A DNA stretch of 64,000 nucleotides from Nocardioides mesophilus. GTDB taxonomy: Bacteria; Actinomycetota; Actinomycetes; Propionibacteriales; Nocardioidaceae. The stretch covers positions 1,392,501 to 1,456,500 of the forward strand of contig NZ_CP060713.1 in NCBI RefSeq assembly GCF_014395785.1. The letters are read 5' to 3'. Below, piece after piece: positions 17,706 through 26,070 of the stretch (its first letter is position 1; each line of letters begins with the position of its first letter). The position numbers and the translations under genes are program-made. The notes under the pieces are model-generated. The model did not search any database, was not told where the DNA came from, and saw only the letters and a list, made by a program, of their open reading frames with translations.

Positions 17706-18185
17706 TCAGCGGAGGGTGCCGGGGAACCAGGCGTTCGTCCAGATCGGGTCACGCTTGACCGGCGTGCCGGTCCGCGAGGCGTGCACGATCATCCGACGGC
17801 CGTTGCTCCAGCCGGCGAAGACACCGACGTGGTAGACGTGGCCGCCGCTGCTGAAGAAGACCAGGTCGCCGCGGCGCATGTTGCTGCGCGCGATGTGCCG
17901 GGCGAAGCCCGCCTGGGCGGCTGCGGTCCGCGGCACGTTGGTGAAGCCCGCGCGGCGGAAGCTGTAGTAGACGAGGCCGGAGCAGTCGAAGGCGTCCGGG
18001 CCCGCGGCGCCCCAGCGGTACGGGTCGCCCAGCTGGTGGCGGGCGATGTCGAAGGCGTTGCCGACCCGGTAGGAGCGGGTGACGGCGTCCGCCTGGGGGA
18101 CGAGGGTGAAGAGGGAGCCGATCAGGACGACGGCGAGGACGAAGGGCAGCACGGCGAAGTGCCGCACGCGAGAGGTCGCGAGCAT
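17706..18185 (-). CDS. Secreted NlpC/P60 peptidoglycan hydrolase
   Basis: A 159-residue exported cell-wall hydrolase cutting peptide stems. A signal peptide or signal anchor covers residues 1-34 (hydrophobic core FAVLPFVLAVVLIGSLF). The NlpC/P60 triad is visible: Cys68 in DAFDCSGL, His119 in HVYHVGVF and His135 in MIVHASR. The ATG follows GGAAAGG at 18190-18196. The leader carries a c-di-AMP riboswitch (next entry), so expression should follow c-di-AMP level, as for resuscitation and wall-hydrolase genes in other actinobacteria. Confidence 0.93.
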   Translation of the reverse strand: MLATSRVRHFAVLPFVLAVVLIGSLFTLVPQADAVTRSYRVGNAFDIARHQLGDPYRWGAAGPDAFDCSGLVYYSFRRAGFTNVPRTAAAQAGFARHIARSNMRRGDLVFFSSGGHVYHVGVFAGWSNGRRMIVHASRTGTPVKRDPIWTNAWFPGTLR

Positions 18186-18193
18186 GGAAGTGG

Positions 18194-18412
18194 CCTTTCC
18201 ACGCCTGTGAGGTGAGCTGTCGGGTTAGGGCTGAAAGGTGCCCTGCCGCCGGTCGAGGAACTGACCGGAGACTTCACCCCGAGCGGCTGAACCTCGATCG
18301 CGCCCTGAGGCGTGACGAGGATGCGGCCGCGAACTGCGGTGGGTCCCCCACTCCTGCCCGATGATGTTTGAGGGATGGGACCAGGACAGCGGCGGGCAGG
18401 ACTCGGCGTTAC
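18194..18412 (-). ncRNA. c-di-AMP riboswitch (ydaO-yuaA motif)
   Basis: Read on the minus strand, this leader has the hallmarks of the ydaO motif in order: GAGTCCTGCCCG pairing across a variable loop with CGGGCAGGAGT (18391-18404 with 18351-18360), GTGGGGGACCCAC (18339-18351), GGGGTGAAGT (18271-18280), a hairpin CCGGTC/GACCGG, GGGCACC, and TAACCCGACAGCTCACCTC (18209-18227). It ends 9 bases before the NlpC/P60 start. In actinobacteria this class is known to control wall-hydrolase genes, binding c-di-AMP and usually turning expression off. Bases 18413-18606 further upstream hold the promoter, not resolved by eye. Confidence 0.88.
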
Positions 18413-18556
18413 CGCACCTGGTTGTTCAGTTGTGGTGCGCGTGCCCTACGACTCCCGAAACGGGCGGGTCGGTCACGATGCGCGGTCCACCTTAAGCACT
18501 CTTCTCGCCGAAAGGGACCCCCGTGAACCACTTCACAGAATCGGTCCAGACCGCGA

Positions 18557-18574
18557 CCCGCCGTTGGGGGCGGG
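18557..18574 (-). terminator. Possible terminator after the hemerythrin gene
   Basis: A short stem CCCGCC/GGCGGG with a six-base loop, about 35 bases after the hemerythrin stop on the minus strand. It would close the nar operon; the stem is only 6 bp. Confidence 0.35.
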
Positions 18575-18606
18575 CATAGGTGGTAAGCCGGGCGATAAAG
18601 GCGCGG

Positions 18607-19074
18607 TCAGTCGCTGCCGGAGAGGAAGCTCGGCTCCGCGTCGTGCGCCCGGCCGACGGTCTCCCAGCCGGTGGCGCCGAGGGTCACCGCGGCCACCGGG
18701 AAGATGCCGAGGTTCTCCTTGTCGATGTGCAGCGACAGCTCCGCGAGCAGCGCGTCCACCCGGTCGCCGAATCCCGCGCGGTCCGGGTCGATCGCGGCGA
18801 GCTGCCGGTCGAAGGAGACGTGCTCGTCCTCGAGCTCGACGACCGCCTCGGCGAACTCCCCGTCGGCCTTCAGCGCCGCGAAGATGCCGCGCTCCTCCCG
18901 GCCGACGTGCCGGTCCAGCTGCCGACCGACCAGCTCCAGGATGCGGACCGCCGCCGCCCGGTCACCGGCCGCCAGCTTCCGGCGTACGTCGCCGGCGAGC
19001 TCGAGCAGGGCCAGGTGCTCGTCCATCAGCTCCCCGATCGGAGGCACTCCCCGGCAGCCGCAGTGCTCGCACAT
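18607..19074 (-). CDS. Hemerythrin HHE-domain protein at the end of the nar operon
   Basis: A 155-residue, mostly helical protein with the di-iron hemerythrin pattern: HLALLELAGD after MDEH, HVGREERGIFAAL, EDEHVSFDRQL and HIDKENLGIF, each giving the His/Glu ligands of the four-helix bundle. The start is unusual: three cysteines in the first seven residues (CEHCGC). It begins one base after the narI stop, so it is the last gene of narK-narGHJI. A role in sensing O2 or NO, or in repairing iron centres damaged during nitrate respiration, is an inference. Confidence 0.88.
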   Translation of the reverse strand: MCEHCGCRGVPPIGELMDEHLALLELAGDVRRKLAAGDRAAAVRILELVGRQLDRHVGREERGIFAALKADGEFAEAVVELEDEHVSFDRQLAAIDPDRAGFGDRVDALLAELSLHIDKENLGIFPVAAVTLGATGWETVGRAHDAEPSFLSGSD

Positions 19075-19075
19075 C

Positions 19076-19795
19076 TCACGACACCCGGTCCCAGCCGCGA
19101 CGCGGCCGGTGGCTGCCGAGCTGCTGGTCGTCGCGGCTGCGGTAGACGATGTACGGCCTGGTCAGGTAGCCCAGCGGCGCGCTGAAGACGTGCACCAGCC
19201 GGGTGAACGGCCACAGCGCGAACAGGAACATCGCGGCGAGCCCGTGCAGCTGGAAGCTCCACGGCGCCTCCGCCATCAGGTCGGGGTGCAGGTCGAAGCG
19301 GAAGATCCCGCGGAACCAGATCGAGACGCCCTCGCGGTAGTCGTAGTGACCGAAGATGTTGGCGGCCACGGTGTTCACGAGCCCCAGCACGATCACGGTG
19401 GCCAGGACGGCGTACATCGTCTTGTCCATCTTGGTGGTCGCGGAGAAGACCGGGCCGACGGTGCGGCGCCGGTAGATCAGGATCACCATGCCGACCAGCG
19501 TCGCGAAGCCGGCGACCGCGCCGATCGAGACCGCCATGAAGTGGTAGAGGCCCTCGGAGATCCCGACCGCCTCGGTCCACGACTTCGGCACGCCGAGGCC
19601 CATCACGTGGCCGAGGAAGACTGCGAGGATGCCGAAGTGGAACAGCGGGCTGCCGATGCGCAGCAACCGGTCCTCGTAGAGCTGGGAGGAGCGCGTGGTC
19701 CAGCCGAACTTGTCGTAGCGGTAGCGCCAGAAGTGGCCGACGACGAAGACCGTCAGGCAGATGTAGGGGAAGATCACCCAGAGGAACTGGTTCAC
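19076..19795 (-). CDS. narI: Respiratory nitrate reductase gamma subunit NarI
   Basis: A 239-residue membrane cytochrome b that takes electrons from quinol and passes them to NarH. Five hydrophobic segments are visible, beginning with FLWVIFPYICLTVFVVGHFW. Conserved heme-ligand histidines lie in LFHFGILAVFLGHVMG and near the end in LHGLAAMFLFALWPFTRLVHVFS. The GTG at 19795 overlaps the narJ stop (GTGA), and the length is standard for the family. Confidence 0.95.
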   Translation of the reverse strand: MNQFLWVIFPYICLTVFVVGHFWRYRYDKFGWTTRSSQLYEDRLLRIGSPLFHFGILAVFLGHVMGLGVPKSWTEAVGISEGLYHFMAVSIGAVAGFATLVGMVILIYRRRTVGPVFSATTKMDKTMYAVLATVIVLGLVNTVAANIFGHYDYREGVSIWFRGIFRFDLHPDLMAEAPWSFQLHGLAAMFLFALWPFTRLVHVFSAPLGYLTRPYIVYRSRDDQQLGSHRPRRGWDRVS

Positions 19796-20484
19796 GCGCG
19801 GGCTCCTGGGAACGTCGGCATCGGGAGCGGCTCGTCGGCCGCCGGGACGGTGAAGGGCGCGAGCCCGACTTCTTCTTCCGGCGGGCCCTCGGCGGCCAGG
19901 CGGCGTACGGCGTCCATCTCGTCGCCGCGCAACGGCGGCAGCGTCGCGGTGACCGCCTCGACGGCGCCTGCCCACCGGGACCCGCGGTCGCGCAGCGAGA
20001 GCCGCAGCAGCTCCAGCCCGGCCCGGTGGTCGAGCATCAGCGTCCGGCCCAGCTCCTGGTCCACGGTCGCGGCGTACTCGAGCACCACGCAGAGGTGGTC
20101 GGGCAGCTCGCCGCCGCCGGCGGTGTCCGCGTCGAGCAGGAACCCCGAGCGCAGGTAGGTCTGCTTGAACCGCAGCAGCGCCATCCCGCGCTTGCGGGTG
20201 TCCCCGTGCGCGAAGTAGGTGAGGAACAGGTTGCACCGACGCCGGGAGTCGAACGTCTCGACGTAGTCGGCCTGCAGCTCCTCCAGCGGTGTCGCCTCCA
20301 GGTGCGCGACGACCTCCCGGATCGGCTGCCCCACCGGCGCCGGCAGCTGCCACGACGCCGAGCGGATGAGGTCCAGCCGGGCCAGCAGCTCCTCGTCGGG
20401 GTAGTCCAGCAGCAGCGAGGCCGACTGCCAGGCCAGCATCAGCTGCTCCGGCGGGTGTGTCGGCCGGGGGTACTTGCGGCTCAT
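19792..20484 (-). CDS. narJ: Nitrate reductase molybdenum cofactor assembly chaperone NarJ
   Basis: A 230-residue cytoplasmic chaperone for cofactor loading of NarG. The family patterns LLLDYPDEELLARLDLI, DYVETFDSRRRCNLFLTYF and GDTRKRGMALL are present. It starts at ATG 20484 four bases inside the narH end and overlaps narI by four bases, so all three are coupled. The C-terminal part is acidic and Pro-rich, as usual. Confidence 0.93.
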   Translation of the reverse strand: MSRKYPRPTHPPEQLMLAWQSASLLLDYPDEELLARLDLIRSASWQLPAPVGQPIREVVAHLEATPLEELQADYVETFDSRRRCNLFLTYFAHGDTRKRGMALLRFKQTYLRSGFLLDADTAGGGELPDHLCVVLEYAATVDQELGRTLMLDHRAGLELLRLSLRDRGSRWAGAVEAVTATLPPLRGDEMDAVRRLAAEGPPEEEVGLAPFTVPAADEPLPMPTFPGARA

Positions 20485-22244
20485 CGGAAGTCCGCCCCGC
20501 CGGTCAGCCCGCCGGTGCCGCCCTCGCCGGTCGACCCGTCCCCGGAGGTGTCCGGGGTGGTCGGCTCCTCCACCTGCTCCGGCCCCTGGGACTTCGGCGG
20601 GAACAGCCCGCTCGGGGTGCCCTTGCCGTCCCAGCTGAGCAGGTTCACCCGGGAGGCCTTGCCGGCCGGCGCGGCCATCGTGTCCGAGGTCTGCCGGTCC
20701 GCGAGCATCTGGAAGTTCTCCACCGCGATCGGGGTCGGCGACCCCGAGCCCTCGCCGAACGGGCCGGAGCCGCCCATGCCGGGTCCGCCCTCGTAGTCCA
20801 GCGAGCACTCGGTGGCCAGCTCCTCCAGCGAGTGGGCCTGCTCGGCGTGCGCGCTCGGGATCACGTAGCGCTCGTCGTACTTGGCGATGGCGAGGAGCCG
20901 GTACATGTCGTACATCTCCTCCTCGGTCATCCCGACCGCCTCGGGGATCGAGCCGTCCGGGTCGCGGCCCATGTTGATGTCGCGCATGTAGGACCGCATC
21001 GCGGCGAGCTTCTTCAGCACGCCCTCCACCGGGGCGACGTCGCCGGCGGTGAACATCTCGGCGAGGTACTCCACCGGGATCCGCAGCGCATCGATCGCGG
21101 CGAACAGGTTGCCCTTGTCCTCGGCGTCCTCACCGGTCTCCTTGACGACGTCGATCACCGGCGACAGCGGCGGGATGTACCAGACCATCGGCATCGTGCG
21201 GTACTCCGGGTGCAGCGGCAGCGCGACCTTGAACCGGTTGATCAGCGCGTGGATCGGCGAGCGCTGCGCGGCGTCCACCCAGTCCCGCGGGATCCCGGCC
21301 TTCTCCGCCTCGCGGACCACCTCGGGGTCGAACGGGTCGAGCAGGACCGAGCGCTGCGCCTCGTAGAGGTCGTGGTCGTCGGGCACCGACGCGGCCTCGA
21401 GCACCTTGTCGGCGTCGTAGAGGACCAGGCCGATGTAGCGCAGCCGGCCCACGCAGGTCTCCGAGCACACGGTCGGCAGGCCGACCTCGATGCGCGGGAA
21501 GCAGAACGTGCACTTCTCGGCCTTGCCGGTGCGGTGGTTGAAGTAGACCTTCTTGTAGGGGCAGCCGGACACGCACATCCGCCAGCCCCGGCAGCGGTCC
21601 TGGTCGACGAGCACGATGCCGTCCTCGGCGCGCTTGTAGATCGCCCCGCTCGGGCAGGACGCGGCGCACGAAGGGTTGAGGCAGTGCTCGCAGATCCGCG
21701 GCAGGTAGAACATGAAGGTCTGCTCGAACTCGAACTTCACGGACTTCCCGACCGCGTCGAGCTTCTCCAGGATCGGGTCGCGGTGGGTGTTCGCGGTGGA
21801 GCCGCCGAGGTCGTCGTCCCAGTTCGCCGACCACTCGATCTTCATGTCCTTGCCGGAGATCAGCGACTTGGGCCGCGCCACCGGGGTGTGCTCCTGCGCC
21901 GGGGCGTCGGTCAGCGTCGCGTAGTCGTAGGTCCACGGCTCGTAGTACTCGTCGATCGAGGGGAGCTTGGGGTTGGAGAAGATCGTCAGCAGCTTCTGGA
22001 ACCGGCCGCCTCCCTTCAGGGTCAGCCGGCCGCGCTTGTTCAGCGTCCAGCCGCCCTTCCACTTCTCCTGGTCCTCGTAGGTGCGCGGGTAGCCCAGTCC
22101 GGGCTTGGTCTCCACGTTGTTGAACCAGACGTACTCGGTGCCGGAGCGGTTGGTCCACGCCTGCTTGCAGGTCACCGAGCAGGTGTGGCAGCCGATGCAC
22201 TTGTCGAGGTTCATGACCATCGCCATCTGTGCCATGACCCTCAT
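20481..22244 (-). CDS. narH: Respiratory nitrate reductase beta subunit NarH
   Basis: A 587-residue iron-sulfur subunit carrying electrons from NarI to NarG. Four cysteine clusters are seen: CIGCHTCSVTCKQAW near the N-terminus, CEHCLNPSCAASCP, CRGWRMCVSGCPYKK (with Trp replacing one Cys, the mark of the 3Fe-4S cluster of NarH) and CTFCFPRIEVGLPTVCSETC. ATG 22244 overlaps the narG stop (TGATG). The C-terminal tail of about 60 residues is Gly/Thr/Pro-rich and longer than in E. coli. Confidence 0.96.
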   Translation of the reverse strand: MRVMAQMAMVMNLDKCIGCHTCSVTCKQAWTNRSGTEYVWFNNVETKPGLGYPRTYEDQEKWKGGWTLNKRGRLTLKGGGRFQKLLTIFSNPKLPSIDEYYEPWTYDYATLTDAPAQEHTPVARPKSLISGKDMKIEWSANWDDDLGGSTANTHRDPILEKLDAVGKSVKFEFEQTFMFYLPRICEHCLNPSCAASCPSGAIYKRAEDGIVLVDQDRCRGWRMCVSGCPYKKVYFNHRTGKAEKCTFCFPRIEVGLPTVCSETCVGRLRYIGLVLYDADKVLEAASVPDDHDLYEAQRSVLLDPFDPEVVREAEKAGIPRDWVDAAQRSPIHALINRFKVALPLHPEYRTMPMVWYIPPLSPVIDVVKETGEDAEDKGNLFAAIDALRIPVEYLAEMFTAGDVAPVEGVLKKLAAMRSYMRDINMGRDPDGSIPEAVGMTEEEMYDMYRLLAIAKYDERYVIPSAHAEQAHSLEELATECSLDYEGGPGMGGSGPFGEGSGSPTPIAVENFQMLADRQTSDTMAAPAGKASRVNLLSWDGKGTPSGLFPPKSQGPEQVEEPTTPDTSGDGSTGEGGTGGLTGGADFR

Positions 22245-25200
22245 CAGTACTGAACCTCCTGGTTGCGCTTGCGGATGATGGTGACCTCGTCGCGCTGGTT
22301 GCCGGTGGGGCCGAGGTAGTTGAACGCGAAGGTGAGCTGGGCGTAGCCGCCGATCAGGTGGCTGGGCTTCACCAGCAGCCGGGTCAGCGAGTTGTGGATG
22401 CCGCCGCGCTTGCCGGAGGTCTCCGCGATCGGTACGTCGATCAGCCGGTCCTGCGCGTGGTACATGTACACGGTCCCCTCGGGCATCCGGTGCGACACGA
22501 TCGCCCGCGCCACGACCACGCCGTTGCGGTTGACCGCCTCGATCCAGTCGTTGTCCACGATCCCGACCTTGGCCGCGTCCCGGTCGCTCATCCAGATGTT
22601 CTGGCCGCCGCGCGAGAGCGACAGCATGAACAGGTTGTCCTGGTACTCCGAGTGGATCGACCACTTGTTGTGCGGCGTCAGGTAGCGGACGGTGAGGCCG
22701 GCGACGTCGCTGCCGCCCTTCGAGCCGTCCGAGACGTCACCGAGCGCGGGCTCGGTGAACAGCGCCGCCATGTTCAGCGGTGGCCGGTAGACCGGCAGCC
22801 CCTCCCCGAGCTCGGTCATCCAGTCGTGGTCGAGGTAGAAGTGCATCCGGCCGGTGAGGGTGTGCCAGGGCTTCATCCGCTCCACGTTGATGGTGAACGG
22901 CGAGTAGCGCCGCCCGCCGGTCTCCGAGCCGGACCACTCCGGCGAGGTGATCACCGGCACCGGTGCCGCCTGGGTGTCGGCGAAGGTGATCTGCTTGCCC
23001 TGGTGCTCCTCGGCGAGGTCGGCGAGCCTGGTGCCGGTGCGCTTCTCGAGGGTCTTGAACCCCTGCGTGGCCAGGTGGCCGTTGGTGGTGCCGGACAGCG
23101 CGAGGATCGCCTCGCAGACGTGCACGTCCCGCTTCAGCGACGGCCGCCCGTCGGCCACGCCGCCCCGGACCGCGCCGTTCTTGTGCCGCAGGTAGTCGAC
23201 CTGCTCGGTGACGTCGAAGGTGACGCCCTTGGTGGTGGCGCCGAGCGTGTCCATCAGCGGGCCGAGCGCGTTGAGCTTCTCGGAGACCGCGCCGTAGTCG
23301 CGGACCACCTCGACGAGCTTGGGCATGCTGACGCCGGGGACCGGCTCGCACTCGCCCTTCGCCCAGTCCCGGACCACGCCGTGCGGCGTCGCCATCGCGT
23401 CCGGGGTGTCGTGCATCAGCGGCACCGCGACCACGTCGGTGCGGGTGCCGAGCCGGGTCGCCGCCAGCTCGCTGAACTTCGCGGCGATCGTCTGCCAGGC
23501 GTCCCAGTCGGTGCGGGACTGCCACGGCGGGGCGATCGCCGGGTTGAACGAGTGGATGAACGGGTGCATGTCGGTGGTGTTGAGGTCGTGCTTCTCGTAC
23601 CAGGTCGCCGCCGGGAGCACCACGTCGGAGAAGATCGTGGTGCTGGTCTGCCGGAAGTCCAGCGTCAGCAGCAGGTCGAGCTTGCCCTCCGGGGCGTGTT
23701 CCCGCCAGGTCACGTCGACCGGGCGCTGCCCCTCCGGCGCCTCGGTCGCCCGCAGCGAGGAGTCGGTGCCCAGCAGGTGCTTGAGGAAGTACTCGTTGCC
23801 CTTGCCCGAGGAGCCGAGCAGGTTGGCCCGCCAGATCGAGAGGATTCGCGGGAAGTTCTCCGGCGCGTCCGGGTCCTCGCCGGCCCAGCCGAGCTCGCCG
23901 GCCTTGAGCTGCTCGACGATGTGCTCCGCCGAGGTCCGGCCCGCCGCGGCGGCCTCGTCGGCGAGGTCGAGCGGGTTCCGGTCGAAGGTGGGGTAGGACG
24001 GCATCCAGCCCATCCGGGCGCTCTGCGCGATCACGTCGGCGGTGGACTTGCCGGCCAGCTGGCCGCTGCCGGTGGTGGCCGAGAGGGTGTCCGCCCCGAA
24101 GTGGTCGTAGCGGAACTGGTCGGTGTGCAGGTACCAGTAGGCGGTCTGGATCATGTTGCGCGGCGGCCGGTTCCAGTCCAGCGCGTTGGCGACCTGGGTG
24201 TAGCCGGTGATCGGCCGGACCTTCTCCTGGCCCACGTAGTGCGCCCAGCCGCCGCCGTTGACGCCCTGGCAGCCGGTCAGCGTGGTCAGCGTCAGGAACG
24301 AGCGGTAGATCGTGTCGGAGTGGAACCAGTGGTTGGTGCCGGCCCCCATCACGATCATCGAGCGGCCGTGCGACTCCTCGGCGTTGCGGGCGAACTCACG
24401 ACCGACCCGGGCGGCCGCCGAGGCGGGCACGCCGGTGATCTGCTCCTGCCACGCCGGGGTGTACGGCGCCGAGGCGTCGTCGTACGACGCGGGCCACTCG
24501 CCGGGCAGGCCGTCGCGCCCGACGCCGTACTGCGCCAGCAGCAGGTCGAACACCGTGGTGACGAGGTGGCCGCCGACCCGGCGCACCGGGACGCCGCGGG
24601 GCAGGTCGCCGGCCGCGCCGTCGGCGGTGTCGAAGCGCGGCATCTGCACCAGCACGCTGTCCGCGGAGGTGTCGATCAGCGACAGCTTCGGGTCCACGTC
24701 GCCGAGCTCGAGGTTCCACCGGCCGACGCCGCTCTCGCCGTAGCGGTGACCGAGCGAGCCGTTGGGCACCACCGGCTCGTCCGAGCGACTGTCGATGAGC
24801 ACCGTCTTGAAGGCGGCGTTCTCCTCGTGCTCGTGGGCCGGGAGGTCGGCGGCGGTGAGGAACTTGCCGGCCGTGAAGCGGCCGGGCGAGGTCTCGTCGA
24901 GGCGGATCAGGTAGGGCAGGTCGGTGTAGGTCTTGACGTAGTCGGTGAAGTACGGCGTCGACCGGTCGACGAAGTACTCCTTGAGCACCACGTGGCCCAT
25001 CGCCATCGCCAGTGCCGCGTCGGTGCCCGGCCGGGCCGGCAGCCACTCGTCGGCGAACTTCACGTTGTCGGCGTAGTCCGGTGCGACCGCGATGACCTTC
25101 TGGCCGCGGTAGCGCGCCTCGGTCATCCAGTGCGCGTCCGGGGTCCGGGTCACCGGCAGGTTCGAGCCCCACATGATCAGGTAGCCGGCGTTCCACCAGT

Positions 25201-26005
25201 CACCGGACTCCGGGACGTCGGTCTGGTCGCCGAAGACCTGCGGGGAGGCCACCGGCAGGTCGGCGTACCAGTCGTAGAAGCTCAGCATCGAGCCGCCGAC
25301 GAGGTTCACGAACCGGGCGCCCGAGGCGTGCGAGACCATCGACATCGCCGGGATCGGCGAGAAGCCGGCGACCCGGTCGGGCCCCCACTTCTGGATCGTG
25401 TGCACGTGCGCGGCGGCCACCAGCTCGGTGGCCTCCTCCCAGCTGGCCCGCACCAGGCCGCCCTTGCCGCGGGCGGACTTGTAGGCCTTCGCCCGCAGCG
25501 GGTTGTCGACGATGTGCGCCCAGGCCTTGACCGGGTCGCCGTCGTGCTGCTTCTTGGCCTCGCGGTACATCTGCAGCAGCACGCCCCGGACGTAGGGGTA
25601 GCGCACGCGGGTCGGCGAGTAGGTGTACCAGGAGAAGGCCGCGCCACGGGGGCAGCCGCGCGGTTCGTACTCCGGGGAGTCCGGGCCGACCGAGGGGTAG
25701 TCGGTCTGCTGGGTCTCCCAGGTGATGATCCCGTCCTTGACGTAGACCTTCCACGAGCACGAGCCGGTGCAGTTCACCCCGTGCGTCGAGCGGACCACCT
25801 TGTCGTGGCTCCACCGGTCCCGGTAGAAGTCGTCGGCCTCGCGGCCCCCGCTGCGGTGCAGGCTGCGCAGGTCCTGCGAGACCTCCGCCTTGGTGAAGTA
25901 GCGGCGTGAGCGGACCAGCGCCTCCGCGATCCCTCCGTCCAGGCCGGGGGGCTGCGAGCCGTCCCCCTGCTGCGGGGCGACTGCTTCTCGCGGTGCCTGG
26001 GTCAC
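22244..26005 (-). CDS. narG: Respiratory nitrate reductase alpha subunit NarG
   Basis: A 1253-residue catalytic subunit reducing nitrate to nitrite at a molybdenum bis-MGD centre on the cytoplasmic side. The N-terminal iron-sulfur site has the NarG form HGVNCTGSCSWKVYVKDG, with histidine as first ligand, and ETQQTDYPSVGPDSPEYEPR follows as in the family. Other conserved parts are WGSNLPVTRTPDAH, MGAGTNHWFHSD, NGGGWAHYVGQEK and LPAATWYEKHDLNTTDMHP. The length matches known NarG. It lies 66 bases after narK with no terminator between them. Confidence 0.97.
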   Translation of the reverse strand: MTQAPREAVAPQQGDGSQPPGLDGGIAEALVRSRRYFTKAEVSQDLRSLHRSGGREADDFYRDRWSHDKVVRSTHGVNCTGSCSWKVYVKDGIITWETQQTDYPSVGPDSPEYEPRGCPRGAAFSWYTYSPTRVRYPYVRGVLLQMYREAKKQHDGDPVKAWAHIVDNPLRAKAYKSARGKGGLVRASWEEATELVAAAHVHTIQKWGPDRVAGFSPIPAMSMVSHASGARFVNLVGGSMLSFYDWYADLPVASPQVFGDQTDVPESGDWWNAGYLIMWGSNLPVTRTPDAHWMTEARYRGQKVIAVAPDYADNVKFADEWLPARPGTDAALAMAMGHVVLKEYFVDRSTPYFTDYVKTYTDLPYLIRLDETSPGRFTAGKFLTAADLPAHEHEENAAFKTVLIDSRSDEPVVPNGSLGHRYGESGVGRWNLELGDVDPKLSLIDTSADSVLVQMPRFDTADGAAGDLPRGVPVRRVGGHLVTTVFDLLLAQYGVGRDGLPGEWPASYDDASAPYTPAWQEQITGVPASAAARVGREFARNAEESHGRSMIVMGAGTNHWFHSDTIYRSFLTLTTLTGCQGVNGGGWAHYVGQEKVRPITGYTQVANALDWNRPPRNMIQTAYWYLHTDQFRYDHFGADTLSATTGSGQLAGKSTADVIAQSARMGWMPSYPTFDRNPLDLADEAAAAGRTSAEHIVEQLKAGELGWAGEDPDAPENFPRILSIWRANLLGSSGKGNEYFLKHLLGTDSSLRATEAPEGQRPVDVTWREHAPEGKLDLLLTLDFRQTSTTIFSDVVLPAATWYEKHDLNTTDMHPFIHSFNPAIAPPWQSRTDWDAWQTIAAKFSELAATRLGTRTDVVAVPLMHDTPDAMATPHGVVRDWAKGECEPVPGVSMPKLVEVVRDYGAVSEKLNALGPLMDTLGATTKGVTFDVTEQVDYLRHKNGAVRGGVADGRPSLKRDVHVCEAILALSGTTNGHLATQGFKTLEKRTGTRLADLAEEHQGKQITFADTQAAPVPVITSPEWSGSETGGRRYSPFTINVERMKPWHTLTGRMHFYLDHDWMTELGEGLPVYRPPLNMAALFTEPALGDVSDGSKGGSDVAGLTVRYLTPHNKWSIHSEYQDNLFMLSLSRGGQNIWMSDRDAAKVGIVDNDWIEAVNRNGVVVARAIVSHRMPEGTVYMYHAQDRLIDVPIAETSGKRGGIHNSLTRLLVKPSHLIGGYAQLTFAFNYLGPTGNQRDEVTIIRKRNQEVQY

Positions 26006-26070
26006 GTGCTACTCCTCTGTCGGGAACGAGCGGGTGCGATCGGGTGGAACGGGCTAGCGGTCGGGACGGG

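Noticed and set aside
22358-25909. 1183-codon open frame opposite narG
   Set aside because: It is fully antisense to an unmistakable narG; the frame is open because of the extreme GC content at third codon positions, and its translation is a low-complexity mix of R, G, V, D and H.
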